Shown here: positions 24,242 to 30,464 of the stretch, in pieces
Layout: each line of letters starts with the position of its first letter
Numbering within the stretch: the stretch's first letter is position 1
Assembly: GCA_026710565.1 (NCBI GenBank)
Contig: JAPOQV010000640.1
Span: forward strand, 1 to 30,464
Reading direction: 5' to 3'
DNA: 30,464 bases
Origin: Spirochaetaceae bacterium
GTDB lineage: Bacteria > Spirochaetota > Spirochaetia > SZUA-6 > Bin103
Made by a program: the position numbers and the translations under genes
The notes under the pieces: model-generated
Databases searched by the model: none
Told to the model about the DNA's origin: nothing
The model's input: only the letters and a program-made list of their open reading frames with translations

Positions 24242-27200
24242 ATGAGCGAGTTCATACAGTTTGTGCTTCTCGGTCTGGGCACCGGGTCGATCTACGCTCT
24301 GGTCTCGCTGGGACTGGTGCTGGTCTACCGGGGCTCGGGTGTCGTGAACTTCTCTCAGGGTGCGATCGCGCTATCGGGCGCCGCCTTCTACTACGAAGCC
24401 AACCAGCACGTCCCGGTCGCCGTCGCGATGGTCGCCGCCGTCCTCGGAGGTGCGGTGATCGGTGCTCTAATCCAAGTGCTGGTCATGGGTCCAATGCGTG
24501 GGTCGTCACCGTTGGCCCGCTTGGTTGCCACCCTGGGTCTTTTGAGCGTCGGGCTCGAGGTGTGGCGTCGCGTCTACCCGAACCCCGTGCCCCCCGATTC
24601 GTTTTTGCCCAACGACATCCTGCATCTCGGTGGAGATATCCGGATACCCGAGAGTCGCATCTATCTGTTCGCGGTGGCGGTAGCGCTCGGGCTGGCCCTG
24701 TGGCTGTTGTATCGGTCGAGTCGATTCGGGTTGGCTACGGCCGCAGTCGCGGAGAATGAAAACGTGGCCGCGTCTCAGGGGTGGTCTCCTGGTCTGATCG
24801 CCACCGGGAACTGGGCGCTGGGCGGCGCGTTGGCTGGCCTCGGCGGCTCGTTCCTGTTCGGGCTGCTGGGCATCGAGCCGGTGAGCCACACGCTCATCAT
24901 CATCCCGGCACTCGCCGCTGCGCTCCTTGGAGGCTTTCGCTCGTACCTGGGTACCGTGGCCGCGGCGCTCGCATTAGGGGCCTCCCAGAGTCTCGCGTTG
25001 CTTTACATCGACGACACCGGTTTCACGAAGGGCTTTCGCCCTGCTGTACCTCTCCTCGCCATCGTGCTGGTGCTGATCGTTCGGGGGCGGGCGCTGCCGC
25101 TTCGCAGCTTCGCCGCCGACCGGTTGCCTAGCATCGGGACTGGGCGGATTCGGCCCGAGATGGTGGTCGCCGCAGTGGCGTTGACGATCGGCAGTGTGCA
25201 TACGTTCGACACACCGTGGACCAGGGCGGTCATCATCGGGACGTCGGTTGCGGTGGTAGCGCTCTCGCTGGTGGCGCTCACCGGTATGGCAGGGCAGCTC
25301 AGTCTGGCTCAGTGGGCGGTGGCGGGTTTGGGTGCTCTCTTCGCCGGGAGAGTCGCCGCCGGCATCTGGGGCCTACCGACTTTGGCTTCGATCGTTGTCG
25401 GCGTCTGCTTGACCATCCCGTTCGGTCTGCTCCTCGCCCTGCCGGCGCTGCGGGTTCGAGGGGTGAACTTGGCCATAATCACGCTCGCCATGGCGGTGGT
25501 CATCGACTCTATGGTCCTGAGCAACCCCAAGTACTCCATCGTCAACTTCCAACCGGCCCTGGTTCCCGAACCGTCGATCTTCGGGATCGACATCCTTGCC
25601 CGGAGGCACCCAACTCGGTACGCAACGTTCGCCATCATCCTCCTCGGACTGGCCGCTATCGCAGTGGCCAACCTGCGACGCGGTCGGATTGGTCGCCGGA
25701 TGATCGCAGTGCGCGGCAACGAGAACGCGGCCGCGAGCCTGGGCATCAGCGTCCTGGGCGTGAAGACCTACGCCTTCGCGGTGGCATCGGCGCTTGCCGC
25801 GCTCGGCGGTGCAATCATCGCGTTCTCCAACACCAGCCTGGTCTTCGGGAGCAGCTTCCCCAGGTTCCGAAACATCGAGATTGTGCTGTTCAGTGTGCTC
25901 GGGGGCATCGGGTACATCGGCGGAGCACTGGCCGGCGGAACTCTGGCGGTGGGCGGCATGGCCGAACGCTTCGTGGGCCTCCTCGTAGACACCAAGGACT
26001 GGTGGCGCCTTATGGCCGGCGGGCTGCTGGTTCTCTTTGTGATATTTCGGCCCCACGGCGGTGTCGCCTACCTGGTCGAGGACTTCAAGAAGCTGGCTAA
26101 GCCTTCCCGGGCAAAGCTGCTCCTGCTCGCTGCTTTTGGCTTCGTCATCTCGCTGGCGGCGATCCACACCAACTGGACAGCCGACGGGGTCAGGGGCAAC
26201 GACTTCGACCGGGTCAGCCTGGCGCGGATCATCCTCGTGATCGGGGTGGTGGTGGCCATCGCCGCGTATAGGCTCGCCAGCCATCTGATCCCCGCTGCGG
26301 TCATCACCGTGATCAGCCTGCTCGGCATCGCCGCGACCACGCGGCTCAGCGACGACCTGGAATTGGACGGAACATGGGAATGGACCGTGGCCGGCTGCGT
26401 ATTCGCGCTGACCTTCGCCGGAGCGGTCCTGGCGAAGGAAATCGTGGACCGAAGCGGAACCGAGAACATCGACATGGCAGCCCCCGAGTCGATCACCGAG
26501 GTTCCGCCCAAGGCGCTGGCGCTCGACAACGTCTCAGTGTCATTCGGAAATGTCCAGGCGCTCTCCGCCGCCAGCCTCACGGTGCGCCCAGGAGAGATCG
26601 TTGGCCTGGTTGGTCCCAACGGTGCAGGCAAGACCACGCTGGTCGAGGCCATTACCGGCTTCGTCAATGCAACAGGTCGGATCGCTGTCGACGGCACGGA
26701 CATCTCGAGCAGTTCAGCTACACAGCGGTCTCGTCAAGGCATCGCTCGTTCGTTCCAGTCGCTCGAGCTGTTCGAGGACATGACGGTGCTCGACAACATC
26801 CGCACCGCAGCCGACGCCAAGAGCGCGGGCCCATATGTGACCGACCTGGTCTGGCCTCGCAATCCACAGCTCACCGAATCCGCTATCGCCGCCATCAACG
26901 AGTTCGGCCTCACCGACGTGCTGCAGAGCAAGCCTGACGAACTCCCCTATGCCAAACGCCGAATGGTGGCCATCGCGCGGGCGCTGGCGGCCGGCCCCTC
27001 GATCATCCTTCTGGACGAGCCCGCAGCAGGGCTCGATGCGGCTAGCACCGACGAACTCGAGCAGCTGATCCGCCGCCTAGCCAGAGACTGGGGCATGTCG
27101 GTGCTGCTCATCGAGCACGACGTCGGCCTGGTCATGCGGACCTGTGACCGCATTGTCGCTCTCGACTTCGGCGTAGTCATCGCCGAGGGCACGCCGGAAG

Positions 27201-27271
27201 AGATCGCGAATTCCCCCGCCGTCGTGTCGTCCTATTTGGGCAAGGCCGAGGGTGGGGAGGAGACGGCGTGA
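24242..27271 (+). CDS. Fused ABC transporter LivH-LivM-LivG (two permeases plus ATPase)
   Basis: A 1009-residue membrane protein. Residues 1 to about 285 are a LivH-type permease (LLGLGTGSIYALVSLGLVLVYRG). About 300-615 is a LivM-type permease (LTGMAGQLSLAQWAVAGLGAL, LRVRGVNLAIITLAM, RGNENAAASLGISVLGVKTYAF). About 625-735 adds four hydrophobic segments not found in separate LivM. About 757-1009 is a LivG-like ATPase: GPNGAGKTT (from 791), Q-loop SFQSLELF, signature LPYAKRR (901-907) instead of LSGGQ-like, Walker B ILLDEP (Asp925, Glu926), and LLIEHD. No good Shine-Dalgarno precedes the ATG; a GC hairpin lies 34 nt upstream. The next gene, the second ATPase, overlaps by 4 nt. Import of the pathway substrate is inferred. 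Confidence 0.93.
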   Translation: MSEFIQFVLLGLGTGSIYALVSLGLVLVYRGSGVVNFSQGAIALSGAAFYYEANQHVPVAVAMVAAVLGGAVIGALIQVLVMGPMRGSSPLARLVATLGLLSVGLEVWRRVYPNPVPPDSFLPNDILHLGGDIRIPESRIYLFAVAVALGLALWLLYRSSRFGLATAAVAENENVAASQGWSPGLIATGNWALGGALAGLGGSFLFGLLGIEPVSHTLIIIPALAAALLGGFRSYLGTVAAALALGASQSLALLYIDDTGFTKGFRPAVPLLAIVLVLIVRGRALPLRSFAADRLPSIGTGRIRPEMVVAAVALTIGSVHTFDTPWTRAVIIGTSVAVVALSLVALTGMAGQLSLAQWAVAGLGALFAGRVAAGIWGLPTLASIVVGVCLTIPFGLLLALPALRVRGVNLAIITLAMAVVIDSMVLSNPKYSIVNFQPALVPEPSIFGIDILARRHPTRYATFAIILLGLAAIAVANLRRGRIGRRMIAVRGNENAAASLGISVLGVKTYAFAVASALAALGGAIIAFSNTSLVFGSSFPRFRNIEIVLFSVLGGIGYIGGALAGGTLAVGGMAERFVGLLVDTKDWWRLMAGGLLVLFVIFRPHGGVAYLVEDFKKLAKPSRAKLLLLAAFGFVISLAAIHTNWTADGVRGNDFDRVSLARIILVIGVVVAIAAYRLASHLIPAAVITVISLLGIAATTRLSDDLELDGTWEWTVAGCVFALTFAGAVLAKEIVDRSGTENIDMAAPESITEVPPKALALDNVSVSFGNVQALSAASLTVRPGEIVGLVGPNGAGKTTLVEAITGFVNATGRIAVDGTDISSSSATQRSRQGIARSFQSLELFEDMTVLDNIRTAADAKSAGPYVTDLVWPRNPQLTESAIAAINEFGLTDVLQSKPDELPYAKRRMVAIARALAAGPSIILLDEPAAGLDAASTDELEQLIRRLARDWGMSVLLIEHDVGLVMRTCDRIVALDFGVVIAEGTPEEIANSPAVVSSYLGKAEGGEETA

Positions 27272-27978
27272 GCTCCGGACCTGAAGTTCTGATCGGGGCA
27301 CGGGGCCTTTCGCTCAGCTATGGCGCGGTACCAGCCGTGTCGGCACTGGACCTCGAGGTTCATGCCGGCGAGGTGGTTGCGCTCATGGGTGCGAACGGAG
27401 CGGGTAAGTCCACCACCCTCATGGGTCTGGCCGGCCTCTTGAAGGCATCAGACGGGTACACCGAGCTCATGGGCGAACGTTCGGTCGAACCTCTCCACAG
27501 GCGCGCTCGCCGTGGCGTGCGCTATGTCTTTGAGGAGCGTTCGGTCATCCGGTCGCTGAATGTGCTCGACAACCTCAAACTGGGTCCTGGCCCGGTGGAC
27601 GACGCGTTGGCGATTTTCCCGGAGCTCGAGCTGCTTGTCGACCGCCCTGCAGGCCTGCTGTCGGGAGGCGAGCAGCAGATGCTGACGCTGGCGAGAGCCC
27701 TGGCCGGAGACGTTCGCGTGCTCCTAGCCGACGAGCTCTCCCTCGGACTCGCCCCGCTGATCGTGGCCCGGCTCTTGGAGGTCACCCGTGAAGCGGCAGA
27801 CCAACGCGGGGTCGGCGTGCTGCTCGTCGAGCAACACGCCCATCTTGCGCTCAAGTACGCCGATCGCGCCTACGTCCTACACCGCGGCGAGGTGGTCCTC
27901 GACGGTGCGGCCAACGAGCTCAGTGGACGTCTCGACGAGATCCAGGCCTCCTACCTCCACGGCAGCGTGCCCGCGTAG
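27268..27978 (+). CDS. ABC transporter ATP-binding protein (LivF-like)
   Basis: A 236-residue ATPase of the LivF type. It has GANGAGKSTTLMGL (Walker A), YVFEERSVIRSLNVLDNL (Q-loop region with the family's typical E-R), LLSGGEQQMLTLARAL (intact signature), VLLADELSLGLAP (Walker B) and VLLVEQHA (switch His). It starts at a GTG inside the end of the fused gene, with GGGAGGAG just upstream. It would heterodimerise with the ATPase domain of the fusion. Its signature is canonical where the fusion's is altered, so the two ATP sites may differ in activity. Confidence 0.94.
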   Translation: MSSGPEVLIGARGLSLSYGAVPAVSALDLEVHAGEVVALMGANGAGKSTTLMGLAGLLKASDGYTELMGERSVEPLHRRARRGVRYVFEERSVIRSLNVLDNLKLGPGPVDDALAIFPELELLVDRPAGLLSGGEQQMLTLARALAGDVRVLLADELSLGLAPLIVARLLEVTREAADQRGVGVLLVEQHAHLALKYADRAYVLHRGEVVLDGAANELSGRLDEIQASYLHGSVPA

Positions 27979-28016
27979 GACGACTGGCCGAACGCCAACC
28001 ACACAAGGGAGTACCG

Positions 28017-29111
28017 ATGAAAACACGAGCAGCCGTTCTTCGAGGGGGCCAGGATCCCTTCACAGTCGAAGAGCTCACGGTAAGCGAACCGCAGGCCGGC
28101 GAGGTCGCGGTCCGCATGGTCGCCGCGGGCATGTGCCACACCGACGTTCTCATCCGAGAACTCCCACTAGAGTTCTTCATGGGCCCACAGGTCTACGGCC
28201 ACGAGGGCGCCGGTGTGGTCGAATCGGTGGGTGAAGGCGTCACCCACGTGGCCCCCGGCGACCACGTCGTGCTGTCATTCAACAACTGCGGCGACTGCCC
28301 CGCCTGCAACCAGGGCCGGTTCCCGTACTGCTTCAACTTCCCGATCGCAAACACAGCCGGCGGCCGCCCCGACGGCACCTCGGCGTTCACCGACACCAAC
28401 GGCGACCGGGTCGGGTCGCACTACTTCGGCCAGTCGTCGTTCGCCAACCACACCATCGCCGCCGCCAACTCGGTAGTGAAGGTGGACTCCTCCTTGGACC
28501 TCGCCCGTCTCGGCCCGCTGGGCTGCGGCGTGCAAACCGGCGCAGGCACGGTCTTCAACACGCTCGGCGTCGAAGCCGGGTCATCGCTTGTGGTTGCCGG
28601 CGCCGGCGCACTCGGGCTCAGCGCCATCATGGCCGCCAAGGTTGCCGAGGCCGGAACGATCATCGCCATCGACCGCCACCAGGAACGACTCGACCTCGCC
28701 ACCGCGTACGGCGCAACCCACGTGCTCAGCGGCGACCCGGTGGAAATGACCGGAGCGATCATAGAGGCGACGGGCGGCGGCGCTGACTATGCCTTCGATG
28801 CCACCGGCGCCGCCCCGGTCGTGCGGGCCGTCGTCAACGGCCTCAACAACATCGGTACGTGTGCGCTGGCCGGCGTCGGACTCGGCGAACTGGTCCTCGA
28901 CTACATGACGATGATCGGCGGCCGCACCATCACCGGCGTTATGGAGGGCGACTCCACCCCTTCGGAGTTCATCCCCCACCTCGCCCAACTCAACGCCGAC
29001 GGTGTGTTCCCCTTTCACGAGCTGATCGTCGAGTTCCCCCTCGACCAGATCAACGAAGCCGAAGCAGCCAGCGCCGACGGCAGCGTCGTCAAACCCGTCC
29101 TTGTTTTCTAG
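28017..29111 (+). CDS. Zinc-dependent alcohol dehydrogenase (class III/aryl-alcohol type)
   Basis: A 364-residue MDR-family alcohol dehydrogenase. Catalytic zinc ligands are Cys in GMCHTD, His in YGHEGAG and Cys in GPLGCGVQTG. The structural zinc site is CGDCPACNQGRFPYC, with four Cys. GAGALGLSAIMAA is the Rossmann motif, and IIAIDRH with Asp favours NAD. Length and PLGCGVQTGAG point to the aryl/benzyl-alcohol or class III-like branch. AAGGGAG precedes the start, 38 nt after the transporter ATPase, so it is likely in the transporter operon. It probably oxidises the alcohol made by the P450 or imported from outside. Confidence 0.93.
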   Translation: MKTRAAVLRGGQDPFTVEELTVSEPQAGEVAVRMVAAGMCHTDVLIRELPLEFFMGPQVYGHEGAGVVESVGEGVTHVAPGDHVVLSFNNCGDCPACNQGRFPYCFNFPIANTAGGRPDGTSAFTDTNGDRVGSHYFGQSSFANHTIAAANSVVKVDSSLDLARLGPLGCGVQTGAGTVFNTLGVEAGSSLVVAGAGALGLSAIMAAKVAEAGTIIAIDRHQERLDLATAYGATHVLSGDPVEMTGAIIEATGGGADYAFDATGAAPVVRAVVNGLNNIGTCALAGVGLGELVLDYMTMIGGRTITGVMEGDSTPSEFIPHLAQLNADGVFPFHELIVEFPLDQINEAEAASADGSVVKPVLVF

Positions 29112-29122
29112 CCGACCGTGCT

Positions 29123-29152
29123 CTCGCTCAAACCAACCTCGCTCAAACCAAC
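29123..29152 (+). repeat. Perfect 15-bp tandem repeat upstream of the second AKR
   Basis: CTCGCTCAAACCAAC occurs twice with no spacer, in the short gap between the ADH stop and the AAGGAG ribosome site of the AKR. It looks like slippage, or a leader element in the mRNA. Confidence 0.85.
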
Positions 29153-29164
29153 AAGGAGTCAATG

Positions 29165-30166
29165 ATGAAGTACGTCCCGCTCGGTGCCACTGGCCTCTAC
29201 GTGTCCCAGCTCACCCTCGGTGCCATGACGTTCGACCACCAGGACGGCACGTTCGGCGCGCGAATCGGCGGCACCGGGCAAGACCTTGCCACCCGCATGG
29301 TCGACCTGTCGATCGAGGCGGGTGTGAACCTCTTCGACACTGCCAACAACTACGGGATGGGTCAATCCGAGATCATCCTCGGCAAGGCGCTCGGATCTCG
29401 CCGCAAAGACGTGCTCGTCGCCACGAAGTTCACCACGCAAGTGGGTGAAGGGCCGAACGCTGGCGGTAGCAGCCGCCTGGCGATGATTCGCGAGTGCGAG
29501 AACAGCCTCCAACGGCTCGGCACGGACTGGATCGACCTCTACCAGGTGCACAGCTTCGATGAGACGACCCCGTTGGAGGAAACGTTGCGCGGCCTCGACC
29601 AGCTCGTGCAGCAGGGCAAGGTGCGGTACGCCGGCGTGTCGAACTATGCGGCGTGGCAACTGGCCAAGGCTGACGGCATCTGCCGTCAGCTCGGTCTCGA
29701 AAGATGCTGTTCAGTGCAGGCCTACTATTCCCTAGTCGGGCGGGAGTTGGAGCGCGAGATCATTCCGGCATCGATCGACCTCGGCCTCGGGATACTGGTT
29801 TGGAGCCCGCTCGCGGGCGGATTCCTGACGGGCAAGTACAGCGGAGCGGACGCCGTCGGGGGGCGCCGTGCCCAGTTGGCGCTGCCCCCGGTCGACGAAG
29901 AGCGGGGCCACGACATCGTCGATGTTGCTCGCGAGATCGCCGATGCCCATGGCACCTCGGTTGCGCAGGTCTCCCTCGCATGGCTGCTGCACAAGCCCGG
30001 CGTCACCAGCGTCATCGTGGGAGCGCGAACCGAAGAGCAGCTCACGGGCAACCTCGGTACCGTGGATCTGGACCTGTCAACAGACGATATGGCTCGACTC
30101 GACAAGGCCAGCAGCCTCAAGCCCGAATACCCGGGGTGGGCACCCCCAATGTTCCGACGGAACTAG
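29165..30166 (+). CDS. Aldo/keto reductase, copy 2
   Basis: A 333-residue aldo/keto reductase paralogous to the one at 15529-16584; both share YVPLG/YLPLG starts, DLYQVHS, SVQAYYSLVGRELEREI and VIVGAR. The tetrad is Asp/Tyr in FDTANNYG, Lys in VATKF and His in QVHSFD. Two adjacent ATGs exist (29162 and 29165); the second is chosen because AAGGAG is 6 nt from it and only 3 nt from the first. It follows the Zn-ADH in the transporter operon and is the last gene before the convergent NIPSNAP-like gene. Substrate unknown. Confidence 0.92.
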   Translation: MKYVPLGATGLYVSQLTLGAMTFDHQDGTFGARIGGTGQDLATRMVDLSIEAGVNLFDTANNYGMGQSEIILGKALGSRRKDVLVATKFTTQVGEGPNAGGSSRLAMIRECENSLQRLGTDWIDLYQVHSFDETTPLEETLRGLDQLVQQGKVRYAGVSNYAAWQLAKADGICRQLGLERCCSVQAYYSLVGRELEREIIPASIDLGLGILVWSPLAGGFLTGKYSGADAVGGRRAQLALPPVDEERGHDIVDVAREIADAHGTSVAQVSLAWLLHKPGVTSVIVGARTEEQLTGNLGTVDLDLSTDDMARLDKASSLKPEYPGWAPPMFRRN

Positions 30167-30199
30167 CAACAGCGGCGCTCCGGGGATCTGAGCTTGTTG

Positions 30200-30249
30200 C
30201 CCATGCCGGACGGCGTTGGCGTTTAAGCGGCGCGGTGGAAGCGTCGAGA
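30200..30249. repeat. Right copy of the 50-bp imperfect direct repeat
   Basis: It matches 131-180 at about 42 of 50 positions. It spans the 3' end of the minus-strand NIPSNAP-like gene (from 30223) and 23 nt beyond its stop. In this copy the gene is continuous with its body. Confidence 0.6.
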
Positions 30250-30464
30250 GCCGCCCTGCACCAGGGGCATGGCATCTTTGACGAAGGCTGTCCATTGCGG
30301 GTCGGCAATGGTGGTGGCCCGGAGGTCGCAGTAGGCGGCAAGGGAGTCGATCTGCCAGGTGGAGTGAACCTCAGCCTCGAGGTAGCCCTGATCGACTGTG
30401 CGCCAGCGATTCAGGAGGGGGCAGCCGCCCTCGACCATGAATGGGTCATAGTGGCGTTCAAGCA
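30223..30464 (-). CDS. NIPSNAP-like protein, C-terminal part (gene continues past the right edge)
   Basis: The last 79 residues or so of a minus-strand gene are visible and the frame is open to the window edge. The sequence reads LERHYDPFMVEGGCPLLNRW, then EVHSTWQIDSLAAYCDLRAT, DPQWTAFVKDAMPLV and QGGSRRFHRAA. The Trp, DSLAAY and DP-W-F pattern resembles NIPSNAP/dimeric alpha-beta barrel proteins, small enzymes or accessory factors of unclear role. A Met at 30438 is internal, since family-like sequence continues upstream of it. It is convergent with the second AKR and may belong to a different operon. Confidence 0.55.
   Translation of the reverse strand, partial: LERHYDPFMVEGGCPLLNRWRTVDQGYLEAEVHSTWQIDSLAAYCDLRATTIADPQWTAFVKDAMPLVQGGSRRFHRAA

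Noticed and set aside
30167..30222. Terminator between the convergent second AKR and the NIPSNAP-like gene
   Set aside because: Only short 5-bp arms (CAACA/TGTTG) with a long loop and no T-tract.

Overview
The window is high-G+C bacterial DNA with tightly packed operons, 1-4 nt stop/start overlaps, GTG starts, many acyl-CoA dehydrogenases (ACADs), MaoC hydratases and TetR regulators. This is the style of an actinobacterium that degrades lipids, steroids or terpenoids. An Acidimicrobiia or mycobacteria-like lineage is an inference; there is no rRNA or marker gene. No tRNA, CRISPR array, transposase, integrase or replication gene was seen, and no gene-free stretch exceeds 300 bases.

Left block (191-6776): a citramalyl/malyl-CoA lyase-type gene diverges from a six-gene operon encoding MaoC hydratase, ACAD, a second MaoC, a family III CoA-transferase, an alpha/beta hydrolase with an extra N-terminal domain, and a TetR regulator. 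The set matches the chemistry of C5-dicarboxylate (itaconate, mesaconate or methylsuccinate) CoA-ester breakdown. Middle block (6838-11051): an SDR dehydrogenase, and divergent from it a D-aminoacylase-like amidohydrolase, TetR and a tandem hotdog thioesterase.

Right block (11079-30166): four transcription units that look like one regulon. These are tetR-P450-acyl-CoA ligase (minus), Fe-ADH-aldo/keto reductase-crotonase (minus), four consecutive ACADs (plus), and a branched-chain-amino-acid-type ABC transporter followed by Zn-ADH and a second aldo/keto reductase (plus). A shared 18-bp palindrome lies in the three promoter regions serving these units. The local TetR (13944-14579) is the natural candidate to bind it. 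The ACADs look like two alpha2beta2 pairs of the ChsE type, each with one subunit carrying the Glu in a (D/Q)HER motif and one lacking it. The transporter has a 1009-residue protein fusing two permeases, an extra membrane block and an ATPase. A working model is uptake, P450 hydroxylation, oxidation by ADH/AKR, CoA activation and beta-oxidation of a bulky substrate. The substrate is unknown, and thiolase and 3-hydroxyacyl-CoA dehydrogenase are not clearly present.

Two recombination scars stand out. A 45-bp duplicate of the third ACAD's 3' end differs only at synonymous positions. An imperfect 50-bp direct repeat lies at the two extreme ends of the window and carries the 3' tail of a NIPSNAP-like gene.
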